Position numbers and translations under genes: made by a program. The notes beneath the pieces were generated by a model, which was not told the DNA's origin, did not search any database, and worked only from the letters and a program-made list of their open reading frames with translations. This document shows, piece by piece, positions 29,466-37,571 of a stretch of DNA of 64,000 nt (its first letter is position 1; every line of letters starts with the position of its first letter). The stretch comes from JBAXEO01 sp963789515 (GTDB lineage Bacteria > Actinomycetota > Coriobacteriia > Anaerosomatales > JAAXUF01), in NCBI GenBank assembly GCA_963789515.1, contig CAWBKW010000002.1, positions 372,001 through 436,000 on the forward strand, given 5' to 3'.

Positions 29466-29546
29466 CGCGCGGAGGTGCGGCGTGATACCCTCGGGCAATC
29501 CGCCGTCCGGAAGCGTATCTGTAGCCACCATGAGGAGTCTGTTGAG

Positions 29547-30035
29547 ATGGCTCATCCCATGCGCCGCACCGACCGTCGTATCACCGACGCTGCCCAGATC
29601 GACCGCCTCCTCTCAGAAGCTCGGTGGGCCGTGATCGGACTCTCTGACGACGACCAGCCCTACGTCGTGACGCTTTCATGCGGCTTCGATGCGGCGAACC
29701 GTCGGCTCTGCTTCCACGTCGCCAACTCGGGGCGCAAGCTCGACATCATCGCGCGCAACCCCAAGGCGTGCGCGACCGTGATAGCGGACCTCGGCTACAA
29801 GCAGGGTGAGTGCGCGCATCCGTTCGAATCGGTCGTGGTGACCGGTGCGATGCGGCTGCTTGAGGATCCCGAGGAGGTGCGCGCCGGGATGCGCGTGCTG
29901 ATCGGCCAACTGGAGTCGGCATCGGACGCCCAGGCCGTGTTCGACCGCAATCGGCTCGATTCCGACGCGGCGCTCAAGCGGTTTCGACTGCTGGTCCTCG
30001 AGATCGAGCACCTGGAAGCGAAGCGCGGGGAGTAG
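29547..30035 (+). CDS. Pyridoxamine 5'-phosphate oxidase-like flavoprotein (NimA family)
   Basis: A split-barrel FMN-binding protein of 162 residues starting MAHPMRRTDRRITDAAQIDR. The family pattern is seen in ARWAVIGLSDDDQPYVVTLSCGFD, LCFHVANSGRKLDIIARNPKACATVIAD and CAHPFESVVVTGAMRLLED. Members include 5-nitroimidazole reductases and many uncharacterised flavin proteins. The substrate here is unknown. A GAGGAGT box at 29532-29538 supports the start. Confidence 0.82.
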   Translation: MAHPMRRTDRRITDAAQIDRLLSEARWAVIGLSDDDQPYVVTLSCGFDAANRRLCFHVANSGRKLDIIARNPKACATVIADLGYKQGECAHPFESVVVTGAMRLLEDPEEVRAGMRVLIGQLESASDAQAVFDRNRLDSDAALKRFRLLVLEIEHLEAKRGE

Positions 30036-30042
30036 CGGCGCA

Positions 30043-31491
30043 CTAGCTGCGAATCGCCTCGGCAGGCACGTCTCGGAATCCGGCGGCGAAGGCCATGAAT
30101 CGGTAGGCGTCGGCCAGAGTGGACGCGATCCCGAACGACACGCGCATGGTGTTGGGCATCTTGCCGCTCGCGTCCCGGATGATGTCGTGGCACTCGGTGA
30201 ACGTCACCGGCGCCTCGTGGCCGACGAAGCACTCGGCCATGTCGTCGCGCGTGATATTGTGCGCGACCTCGCCGTCGCCCGGGTTACAGAAGCAGCCTGT
30301 GCGCAGGGAGATGCTGTCCCGGCCGGCAAGTTCCTCCATTCGATGGACGTCGTAGGTCGACCCCTCGGGATCCAGCAGGTAGAACGCTATCGTGCCACCG
30401 CGGAACTCCATGTCGCGCGGGCCGAAGATGCGGACCATGGGTGACCCGTTGGAGTGTGTGAGGCGCCCCATCTCGCCGAGCAGCCAGCCGGTCAGCGCGA
30501 CGACGCGGTCATGGATCGCGTCGATTCCGACGGCGGATAGGTGCTCGAGCCCGATCCGGACGGCGGGCAGGCCCAGGTAGTCGACGGTGCCGTCCTCGAA
30601 CCCGACATGTCCCGGCGCGAGGTGGTACCAGCCTTCACCCTGCACCGAGGCGAGCGTGATGGTTCCTCCCGCGAACCACGGACGGTTGAGCTTCGCGAGT
30701 TTGTCTCGGCGGGCGATGAGCGCACCGGTCCCGGTGGGATAGCCGAACATCTTGTAGAAGGACAGCGGCACGAAGTCGGGCTTGACCGCCGAGAGGTCGA
30801 GCCGGTTGGTGGGTGCAAAGGCCGCGCAGTCCAGGATGACGTCCCAGCCCAGCTCCTGGGCCTGTTCGACCCATTCGAGCGGATGCTGGACGCCGCTGAA
30901 GTTGCTCTGTGCCGGGAACGCGAAGAGGTTGTTGCGGGCCGACACCCGCTCCAGTTCGGCGGTGACGAGCTGGCAGTCCAGCCGGAGGTCGGGGTCGCAG
31001 ACGGGGAGGTAGGTGACGCTGGCGCCCCTCGATCGCGCGAACTCCCGGATGCCGTTGACCGAGTTGTGGTTGTCATAGGTGAGCAGGTAGCGATCGGCCT
31101 CGCCAAACGGATAGGACTCGCCGACGAGTTTCAGCGCGCCGCTCGCGTTGGACGTGAACACCACGTCGTACTCCGTCGGGTCCGCCGAGAAGAACTCCAA
31201 CACCGCCGCGCGCGCTTCCTCGACGAGCTGGGTGCTCGCAAGAGAGGTCGGGTTCTTCGAGTGAGGGTTGCCCAGGACCGAGTCGTTGAGCAGCGCAAGG
31301 TGCTCGCCGATCTGGGACTCCGCGTAGAGCCCGCCGCCGGTGTAGTCGAGGTAGACCTGCCCGAGCCGGTCGAGTCGCGCATAGTCCCGTCCGCGGAGTT
31401 CGTCAACCGACTCGGCGCCGTAGCCAGGGTTGTGTGCAAGAAACGCGGCCAGCGCGTCGGTGTACAGCACGTCGTCATAGGGCGCAGCCAT
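30043..31491 (-). CDS. Class V aminotransferase, molybdenum-cofactor sulfurase-like
   Basis: A PLP enzyme of 482 residues, starting MAAPYDDVLYTDALAAFLAH. The PLP lysine is likely in SFYKMFGYPTGTGALIAR. TSNASGALKLVGESYPFG and LLTYDNHNSVNGIREFARSRG match the NifS/MOCOS N-terminal fold. Near the C-terminus, SISLRTGCFCNPGDGEV holds a cysteine pair where Moco sulfurases and cysteine desulfurases carry the sulfane-accepting cysteine. It could therefore mobilise sulfur from cysteine, for Moco or another acceptor. No Moco biosynthesis gene is adjacent. Confidence 0.82.
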   Translation of the reverse strand: MAAPYDDVLYTDALAAFLAHNPGYGAESVDELRGRDYARLDRLGQVYLDYTGGGLYAESQIGEHLALLNDSVLGNPHSKNPTSLASTQLVEEARAAVLEFFSADPTEYDVVFTSNASGALKLVGESYPFGEADRYLLTYDNHNSVNGIREFARSRGASVTYLPVCDPDLRLDCQLVTAELERVSARNNLFAFPAQSNFSGVQHPLEWVEQAQELGWDVILDCAAFAPTNRLDLSAVKPDFVPLSFYKMFGYPTGTGALIARRDKLAKLNRPWFAGGTITLASVQGEGWYHLAPGHVGFEDGTVDYLGLPAVRIGLEHLSAVGIDAIHDRVVALTGWLLGEMGRLTHSNGSPMVRIFGPRDMEFRGGTIAFYLLDPEGSTYDVHRMEELAGRDSISLRTGCFCNPGDGEVAHNITRDDMAECFVGHEAPVTFTECHDIIRDASGKMPNTMRVSFGIASTLADAYRFMAFAAGFRDVPAEAIRS

Positions 31492-31645
31492 GGTGCCTCT
31501 CTCGAATCAGCCGGCGCGGATACCGGTTCCGACGCCGTGGATAGTCTAGACCGATTCTCACCAGAAACCAGACAGAGGTTCACAGGTCGTTCACGTCTCT
31601 TGCGTATACCTCAGAGGGTATCGTACTCGACTTCAAGGAGAAGCT

Positions 31646-32857
31646 GTGTCTGAGACAACGAACTCGCCGGCCGCGCCTCAGCCGACGGGCGCCAGGAAGA
31701 GTGACCGCGCCGCCCAGCGGCGTAACCGGACCGTGAGGCTCGTGGTTCTCACGCTCGGGCTCGTCATCGTGACCGCGATCGGAACGGCGCACAGGTTCGG
31801 CATCCCCGTGGTCGGCGTCGACGCGCTGTGCCCCTTCGGAGGCATCGAGACGTTCTGGTCGATGGTCGTGTCGGCGCAGCTCATTCAGCGGATCGCCGTC
31901 TCCAGCGTCATCCTCATGGGCGTGGTGCTCCTCATCGCGGTGATCTTCAGGCGGTCGTTCTGCGGCTACATCTGCCCTCTGGGTGCGCTCCAGGAACTGT
32001 TCGGCAAGATCGGTCACGCGATCTTCCGAGGCAAGCGGCCGAGCATGCCTGCCGCGATCGACAAGCCGGCACGATATCTCAAGTACGTCGTGCTGGTCGT
32101 GTTCGTCGTCTGGACGTGGCAGGCCGCGAGCCTGATGATCCGTCCCTACGACCCGTGGGTCGCCTGGATGCACCTGACCTCGCCCGAGCTGTTCGCGGAG
32201 TTCGGTATCGGGGCAGCGGTGCTCGGCATCTCGCTCGTCGGATCGATCGTCTACGACCGCTTCTTCTGCAAGTACCTCTGCCCGATGGGAGGGTTCCTCG
32301 GCGCCATCTCTCGTTTCTCGGTCTTCAAGGTGCGCCGCAACGAGAGCACCTGCATCGACTGCAAAGCGTGCGACAAGGTGTGTCCCGTCAATGTGACGGT
32401 GTCCACGGTCCAGGTCGTGAATGACGCCGAGTGCATCGACTGCAGCGAGTGCGTCAACGTCTGCCCGGTCACGAACACGCTCGAGGTCTCTACCTCCGGC
32501 TGGCCGCGCGGCGGCAAGGCGCTGCAGCCGCTGGCCGTGCTGGGCATCGTCGTCGCGCTCATCGCCGGAGTGATCGGCCTGACCACGCTGACCGGGAGCT
32601 TCGCGTGGACGATCCCGACGCTCTCCGAGACGGTCGAGAAGTCGGGAACGGTCAACGTCGAGGAGATCAGGGGCAGCATGACGTTCTCCGAGATCTCGAA
32701 GGCCACCGGCATCCCGGAGGCGACGTTCCAGGAGAAGTTCGGCGTCAAGCCGAGCGAGATGAAGGTCAAGATCAAGGACCTCGCGCCGGTCTACGGATTC
32801 GACGTGCACACCGACGTGCGGGAGTTCATCGCCAAGGAGCTCGGCGAAGCCCAGTAG
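31646..32857 (+). CDS. Membrane polyferredoxin (NapH/NosR-C-terminal type 4Fe-4S protein)
   Basis: GTG 31646 after an AAGGAG box; 403 residues. Membrane segments are at about 30-50, 80-105, 145-165, 195-215 and 295-320. Two copies of a CxxxCP motif (FCGYICPLGALQ and FCKYLCPMGGFLG) face the cytoplasm. Between membrane segments lies a double 4Fe-4S ferredoxin domain (CIDCKACDKVCPVNV and CIDCSECVNVCPVTN). The C-terminal region (SGTVNVEEIRGSMTFSEISK onward) is a soluble helical domain. Such proteins pass electrons between the quinone pool and soluble carriers. The partner reductase is not in the window. A terminator follows. Confidence 0.85.
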   Translation: MSETTNSPAAPQPTGARKSDRAAQRRNRTVRLVVLTLGLVIVTAIGTAHRFGIPVVGVDALCPFGGIETFWSMVVSAQLIQRIAVSSVILMGVVLLIAVIFRRSFCGYICPLGALQELFGKIGHAIFRGKRPSMPAAIDKPARYLKYVVLVVFVVWTWQAASLMIRPYDPWVAWMHLTSPELFAEFGIGAAVLGISLVGSIVYDRFFCKYLCPMGGFLGAISRFSVFKVRRNESTCIDCKACDKVCPVNVTVSTVQVVNDAECIDCSECVNVCPVTNTLEVSTSGWPRGGKALQPLAVLGIVVALIAGVIGLTTLTGSFAWTIPTLSETVEKSGTVNVEEIRGSMTFSEISKATGIPEATFQEKFGVKPSEMKVKIKDLAPVYGFDVHTDVREFIAKELGEAQ

Positions 32858-32884
32858 CTCGGAGCGACGAAGCGCCGACAAGAC

Positions 32885-32917
32885 GAGAGGCGGGGCATGG
32901 TGCCCCGCCTCTCTCTG
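32885..32917 (+). terminator. Intrinsic terminator after the polyferredoxin gene
   Basis: A 13-bp stem (GAGAGGCGGGGCA with TGCCCCGCCTCTC, loop TGG) is followed by TCTGTGT. It lies between two convergent genes and can serve both. Confidence 0.85.
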
Positions 32918-32941
32918 TGTTCCGGGTTGCTCGCGAGGCGG

Positions 32942-33319
32942 CTAGTGGCCGGCGCAGACGTGCGAGCCGCCGAAGGGCGAGAGTCCGCCGCCGAGATAGG
33001 CCGCCACGGCGGAGCGGGGCGTCGGCGACTGATCGTCGTGGTAGGCCGCGATGCCGAGGTTGTTCATGGCCGAGAGCGGACCGCCTCCCATGCCGACCAC
33101 GATGGCGACACTGACGCCCTTCTCGGCCAGCCCGGCGACGGTCAGGCCACAGCCGCCGTGCGAGTGGGGAGGGTTCGTGAACGATGAGTCGCCGACCACG
33201 GCGCCGTCAGCGATGTCGACGATCGTGAACGAGTCGGCGTGGCCGAAGTGGGCCGAGCGCGGGGCGTCCAGGCCTCCTGCACCGTTGCTGGGGATGGCCA
33301 CGCGTATCACGTCTGACAT
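32942..33319 (-). CDS. NifX/NifB-type dinitrogenase iron-molybdenum cofactor family protein
   Basis: A stand-alone NifX-like domain of 125 residues, starting MSDVIRVAIPSNGAGGLDAP. It shows the family pattern SAHFGHADSFTIVDI and VSVAIVVGMGGGPLSAMNNLGI. The C-terminus is rich in glycine and histidine and ends CAGH. These domains bind iron-sulfur or iron-molybdenum clusters. Without nif genes nearby, the usual interpretation is a metal-cluster carrier or scaffold. It is transcribed with the methyltransferase gene upstream of it (gap 45 bases). Confidence 0.85.
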   Translation of the reverse strand: MSDVIRVAIPSNGAGGLDAPRSAHFGHADSFTIVDIADGAVVGDSSFTNPPHSHGGCGLTVAGLAEKGVSVAIVVGMGGGPLSAMNNLGIAAYHDDQSPTPRSAVAAYLGGGLSPFGGSHVCAGH

Positions 33320-33364
33320 GTGGTGCTCCTTTCGAGGACGAGCGAGGTGGCGCCGAATGTGGCG

Positions 33365-33970
33365 CTACTTGGAGGGGATACCGGTGCCGCACACCGCCGC
33401 CTTCTCGGCGGTCAGGAGGGAGTGCTTCGGCAGGCCTTCGTGTGTCGCGATCCGGCAGAACCCCACACCCGACAGGATCTCGGAGATCTGCTCGGCACTG
33501 GCGCGGGCGGCCTGTGAAGGACCCGACCCGGTGTCGCCGAGACGCCAGTCGGCTACGAGCAGGGTGCCGCCGATCCGCAGGAGGCGCAGGGCCTCACAGT
33601 AGCTGGAACGCGGGTCGGCGAGCTCGTGGTGCACGTTGATCATCAGCACGAGGTCGGCGTCGCCGGTGGGGAGCGGGATCTTGGTCTCCTCGGCAAGGAT
33701 CGGGTGGAGTCGACCTGAGAGCGCGGCCGGACGGTGCTGGAACATCCACCGGACCATGACCGGTTCGACATCGACCGCGAAGACCTGTGCCGCCGGAGCA
33801 AGCTCGGCGAAGCGGTAGGCGAACAGCCCGGTGCCCGCGCCGATCTCGACGATGGTGCGTGGGTCCGGAGTGGCTGCGGCAGCCCACATGACCTCCGGGT
33901 CGAGGTACTCGAATCGGGCCTCGTCGTTGAGACGTTCCAGTTTGGCGATGTCGAACTTCTCGTGCGGCAT
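33365..33970 (-). CDS. Class I SAM-dependent methyltransferase
   Basis: 201 residues from ATG 33970 (MPHEKFDIAKLERLND). A GAGG box upstream supports this start over the longer reading to 34015. The SAM motif is IVEIGAGTGLFAYRFAELA and the acidic residue after strand 2 is in VFAVDVEPVMVRWM. Motif IV-like DADLVLMINVHHELADP follows. The C-terminus (ILSGVGFCRIATHEGLPKHS) is of the UbiE/Methyltransf_11 type. The substrate is unknown. It sits in one transcript with the NifX-like gene. Confidence 0.82.
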   Translation of the reverse strand: MPHEKFDIAKLERLNDEARFEYLDPEVMWAAAATPDPRTIVEIGAGTGLFAYRFAELAPAAQVFAVDVEPVMVRWMFQHRPAALSGRLHPILAEETKIPLPTGDADLVLMINVHHELADPRSSYCEALRLLRIGGTLLVADWRLGDTGSGPSQAARASAEQISEILSGVGFCRIATHEGLPKHSLLTAEKAAVCGTGIPSK

Positions 33971-34063
33971 TCGGGTGCTCCTCAGCCGGTCCACCAGGGG
34001 CTCATCATACCCCAAGGGGTATGTGTGAGAACAGTCTCCGTCATCTCCTGGACTCGCTGCCTT

Positions 34064-35182
34064 CTAGTGATCGGCAGCGTCGAGCACGGGAATCCTGAAA
34101 CCTACGGTAGCACCGTGTCCCGTCGCGCTCTCGGCGAACATCGACCCATGGTGGTCTTCGACGATCGTCTTGGAGATGGCAAGGCCGAGTCCCGCACCGC
34201 CCGTCTTCGCGGCGCGCGCCGAGTCGGCGCGGTAGAAGCGTTCGAAGATGTGGGGGAGGTCGGCCTCGGGGATGCCATCTCCGGTGTCGGTCACCGCGAC
34301 GACGACATCGTTACCGTCGCGCACCACCGAGACGGTGATCGAGCCCTGCGCGGTGTGCCTCGCGGCGTTGGTGAGGAGGTTTCGCAGGACCTGGGAGAGA
34401 CGACGCTCGTCGGCCATCACGAACTGCTCCTGATCCGAGACCTCCACGAGCACGTCCACATCGTCGAGCGCGGTCGTCCTCGCCCTCTCGGCCTCCCGGC
34501 GCGCCAAGGCGGTGAGGTCGATGGGCGCACGTTCATAGTGCAAGCGGCCCGCTTCGGCGACCGCGAGCTCCTGGAGGTCGTCGACGAGAACAGAGAGATG
34601 CTGCAGGTCTTCGACGAGGGAGTCGAGCCTGTCGGCGTCGGCGGCAAGGACTCCCTCCGCCATGCCCTCAGCTTGGGCGCGCGCGGCAGCTATGGGATTG
34701 CGCAGTTCGTGGGCCACGTCCGCGACGAGCCGCCGCCGCAGGGTCTCCGCCCGCTCGAGCGAGTCCGCCATCGAGTTGAACGCCTCGCCGAGCGCCGCGA
34801 CCTCTGCTGGTCCGGCTACTTCGACGCGGTGAGTGAGATCGCCGGCCGCGAGGTTCTCGGCAGCGGTCTCAAGCTTGAGCATCGGCCGAGTGAGGTAGCG
34901 CGCGAGAAGCAGCGCCGCGATGGCTGCGATGACGATAGCGACGAACGCGCCGAGGTAGACACTCCGGTCGACCGTTGCGACGAAGGTCTGCTCGGCAGCG
35001 CCCAGCATCGCCCGGCCGCGGCCCATGTGCATGCCACCCGCCGGGGTGGGCAGCGTCGCGAGGTAGGTGTCGAACGCGCGGGCGAGGGCGTCCCGCGCGA
35101 TGAGCCCGACTGCGAGGACGGCGGCAAGCGCCACCAGCAGGATCGAGACGAACATCTGGAAGACGAGGCTCAGTCGGCGCAT
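34064..35182 (-). CDS. Sensor histidine kinase, BaeS-like
   Basis: 372 residues. Two membrane segments (about 9-30 and 75-95) flank a short extracytoplasmic loop of about 45 residues containing GGMHMGRGRAML. A HAMP domain (LARYLTRPMLKLETAAENL), HisKA with VADVAHELRNPIAAARA and HATPase_c with LSQVLRNLLTNAARHT, VTDTGDGIPEADL and GGAGLGLAISKTIVEDH follow. It phosphorylates the response regulator encoded 5 bases upstream in the same transcript. The short, methionine-containing loop would suit metal or stress sensing, but the signal is not known. Confidence 0.93.
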   Translation of the reverse strand: MRRLSLVFQMFVSILLVALAAVLAVGLIARDALARAFDTYLATLPTPAGGMHMGRGRAMLGAAEQTFVATVDRSVYLGAFVAIVIAAIAALLLARYLTRPMLKLETAAENLAAGDLTHRVEVAGPAEVAALGEAFNSMADSLERAETLRRRLVADVAHELRNPIAAARAQAEGMAEGVLAADADRLDSLVEDLQHLSVLVDDLQELAVAEAGRLHYERAPIDLTALARREAERARTTALDDVDVLVEVSDQEQFVMADERRLSQVLRNLLTNAARHTAQGSITVSVVRDGNDVVVAVTDTGDGIPEADLPHIFERFYRADSARAAKTGGAGLGLAISKTIVEDHHGSMFAESATGHGATVGFRIPVLDAADH

Positions 35183-35187
35183 CGCCT

Positions 35188-35862
35188 CTACGCCTCGACC
35201 TTGTAGCCGACGCCGAAGACCGTCCTGACGTGCCGAGGGGCCTTCGGATCCTCGCCGAGCTTGCGGCGGATGTTCTTGATGTGGGCATCGACGGTGCGTT
35301 CGTACCCGTCGAAGGCATCGCCGGAGGCCGCCTCGAGCAGCTGTAGCCGGGAGTAGACGCGCCCCGGGTGGGCCGCCATCGTGGCGAGGATGTCGAACTC
35401 CGAGCGGGTCAGCTCGACCACCTCGTCGCCGAGCCGGACTTCTCGGCGGTCGTGGTCGAGGGTCAGGTCACCGACGCGCAGGACGCCGGTGCCGGCCTGA
35501 TCGCGCGTGCACCGGCGCAGCACCGCCTTCACGCGCGCGACCACTTCGCGCGGGCTGAAGGGCTTGGTGATGTAGTCGTCAGCTCCGATCTCGAGGCCCA
35601 CGAGTCGATCCACCTCGTCGGTGCGCGCTGTCACGAGGATCACGGGGATGCCTTCGGCCTGGAAGCGCCGGGTCAGTTCGAGGCCGTCGATGCCCGGCAG
35701 CATGATGTCGACCAACGCGAGGTCCGGACGATGCTCGGCAACTGCCGCAACCGCCGCGGGGCCGTCAAAGGCCGTGACGGCGGTGTAGCCGTCGGCGCGC
35801 AGGTACTCTGCGAGCACGGCCACGATCTTCTCGTTGTCATCGACTACCAGAACAGTCGGCAT
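35188..35862 (-). CDS. OmpR-family response regulator
   Basis: 224 residues. ATG 35862 (MPTVLVVDDNEKIVAVLAEY) is preferred because a GGAGGA box sits 6-7 bases upstream. The ATG at 35868 is too close to it. The receiver domain has the phosphorylated aspartate in LALVDIMLPGIDG, threonine in ILVTART and lysine in YITKPFS. The C-terminal winged helix has ELTRSEFDILATMAAHPG and RTVDAHIKNIRRKLGED. It pairs with the histidine kinase downstream. The secreted glycine-rich protein encoded immediately upstream is a candidate target, as inferred from position only. Confidence 0.94.
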   Translation of the reverse strand: MPTVLVVDDNEKIVAVLAEYLRADGYTAVTAFDGPAAVAAVAEHRPDLALVDIMLPGIDGLELTRRFQAEGIPVILVTARTDEVDRLVGLEIGADDYITKPFSPREVVARVKAVLRRCTRDQAGTGVLRVGDLTLDHDRREVRLGDEVVELTRSEFDILATMAAHPGRVYSRLQLLEAASGDAFDGYERTVDAHIKNIRRKLGEDPKAPRHVRTVFGVGYKVEA

Positions 35863-35902
35863 GCCCATTCCTCCATGACCCGGTATCGGACACATACACA
35901 CG

Positions 35903-35933
35903 GTCCCGACCGTGAGTATCCCACGGCCGGGAC
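35903..35933 (-). terminator. Inverted repeat between the two-component genes and the upstream secreted-protein gene
   Basis: GTCCCGACCGTG (35903-35914) and CACGGCCGGGAC (35922-35933) form a 12-bp stem with one G-A or wobble mismatch and a 7-base loop. It lies past the stop codon of the minus-strand secreted protein. No long T-run is seen, so termination strength is uncertain. Confidence 0.5.
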
Positions 35934-35994
35934 GCGCTGGTGTGCTCTACGCTTGAGACGGGGCCGGCTCAAGCTCAATCTTCTCGCCGAGCCG

Positions 35995-36534
35995 CTACTG
36001 GGCCACCGTGCAGTTCGCGCCGCCGCCCATGCCACGACCGGCGCCACGGCCACCGCCCTTGCCGCCACCCATACCGCGACCGGCGCCCGAGCCGGAACCC
36101 GTGCCATCGCAAGAGGTGTTGACCGAGCCGACACGCTCTGTGAGCCGCGTCTTCATGTTGGCGGCAGCAGCGTCAGCCTGCGCCTGGGTGATCGCGCCGC
36201 TCTTGACCTTGGCTGCCAGAACCGAGCCGCGGACTTTCAGCGCCTCTTCGACGACCGTCGAGGCCCTGACGTTCTTGGCTGCGGCGATCTGCGTGTAGGT
36301 CTTGCCCGCCTTGCGCTCGGCGACCACCGCCTCGGTGCTCGTACCGGTGAGCTTGGCGACGACGTCGAGCAGTCGTCCACCGCTGTCGCGCATGGCGACG
36401 CCGAGACGGAGTCCGGTTCCTGAACCGGCGCTCGGGCTCGTCGCGGTCGCTGCGAAGCTCGAAGCGACGTTGCCCGCCACCAGGCCCATCACGAGTGCTG
36501 CTGCCACGAGGGCAGCGATCCTCTTCGTAGTCAT
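35995..36534 (-). CDS. Secreted glycine-rich protein of unknown function
   Basis: 179 residues. The N-terminus MTTKRIAALVAAALVMGLVA is a signal peptide, with likely cleavage near ASSFA. A helical middle part (LDVVAKLTGTSTEAVVAERK, TYTQIAAAKNVRAST) resembles the repeated short helices seen in secreted Gram-positive proteins with LysM-like or DUF2680-like folds. The C-terminal 40 residues are almost all Gly with Met, Arg and Lys (GRGMGGGKGGGRGAGRGMGG) and include a late cysteine. The gene lies directly upstream of a two-component system on the same strand. Confidence 0.78.
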   Translation of the reverse strand: MTTKRIAALVAAALVMGLVAGNVASSFAATATSPSAGSGTGLRLGVAMRDSGGRLLDVVAKLTGTSTEAVVAERKAGKTYTQIAAAKNVRASTVVEEALKVRGSVLAAKVKSGAITQAQADAAAANMKTRLTERVGSVNTSCDGTGSGSGAGRGMGGGKGGGRGAGRGMGGGANCTVAQ

Positions 36535-36809
36535 CGTGCGTACCTCCTCTGGATCGATCGTTCTGTACTTCTGACAGGTCCGACTATCCGAGGCGCGAGT
36601 GAATGCGCTGTGAACGCCGGGCGCGCGGTTGGTGAACGTCTCAGCGGACGCGCCGGCGTCGGAGCCTGCTCGCGAGGTCCCTCGCGTCGGCTGTGCTCGA
36701 CCGACTTCGCCGAGAAGCCGACGTGCCGGTTCGGCGGGACCCGGTCCGTGACACGGTTGATGCGGGTAGCATCTGCACGACCGCCCTATCGAACGATCCG
36801 GAGGACACC
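36535..36809. other. Divergent intergenic region
   Basis: 275 bases between the secreted-protein gene on the minus strand and the membrane-protein gene on the plus strand. It should hold promoters for both. No strong consensus elements or palindromes stand out, and no additional gene is credible. Confidence 0.3.
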
Positions 36810-37479
36810 ATGGCTGCCGCCACCGACCGTCAGCACTACGCGCTTGCAGACGATCTTCTCGTTCTTTCTCGGACTCATGGTCCTCGCCTTCGTGGGTGTG
36901 GGCGTGAACACGTTCTATCCGCAGCCCTCGGAGACGAACCAGAAGGCGCAGCAGGCCATCTCACGTCAGATGGAGGCGCTCAACGTCAAGACCTCGAATC
37001 GGAGCCTGACCGCGACCGAGCAGGCACAGATGACGCGCCTTCAGGACCAGCAGAACGCCCTGCAGGACAAGACCGATGCCGAGATGAAGCAGTGGGCTCG
37101 GAACACGAGCATCATCCTGGTGATCTGCGCCACGTTCGTGATGGGCGTCTCTCTCGTTCTGAGCGAGCAGCTGCGCGTCATCTCCAACGGGCTGTTGTTG
37201 GGCGGACTGTTCATCATGCTGTACGGCGTCGGATGGGTGATCTTCAGTGGCAACTCGACGGCGCGCTTCGTCGTCATCCTCTTCGCATTGGTGGTCACGC
37301 TCGGGCTCGGCTACGTGAAGTTCGTTCGCCAGCGCCGGGATGCAGCCGCCGAGGCCCCCGGTCTCGGGACCGAAACGATGGACGACGCTCAGATCGCCGG
37401 GCTGGCAGCCCGGGTCTCGGCGCTCGAGTCGAAGGCCGCCGCCGCGGCCGCCGCCTTCGGCGGAGATGACACCCCGTAG
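36810..37479 (+). CDS. Membrane protein with coiled-coil loop, unknown function (one frameshift)
   Basis: ATG 36810 follows GGAGGACACC. After about ten residues (MAAATDRQHYA) the frame shifts near 36838 (one extra base). The rest has a membrane segment (IFSFFLGLMVLAFVGVGVNT), a long hydrophilic, Gln-rich, probably coiled-coil loop (about 50 residues), then three membrane segments (TSIILVICATFVMGVSLVLS, LLLGGLFIMLYGVGWVIFSG and FVVILFALVVTLGLGYVKF), and a cytoplasmic tail with a coiled-coil segment (IAGLAARVSALESKAAAAAA). About 222 residues after repair. No family is recognised. Confidence 0.65.
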
Positions 37480-37571
37480 CGCGAACGGCGATCACGCCGC
37501 GAAGCCGGAGGAGCTGGCGCGGTTCTTGCGCCTCAGCATCGCACCGCCGCCCGTGAGCCGAGGAGTCCGCG

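Noticed and set aside
35995..36300. Plus-strand proline/arginine-rich reading frame opposite the secreted protein
   Set aside because: It is a mirror of the Gly-rich minus-strand gene. It has no start signal and biased composition.
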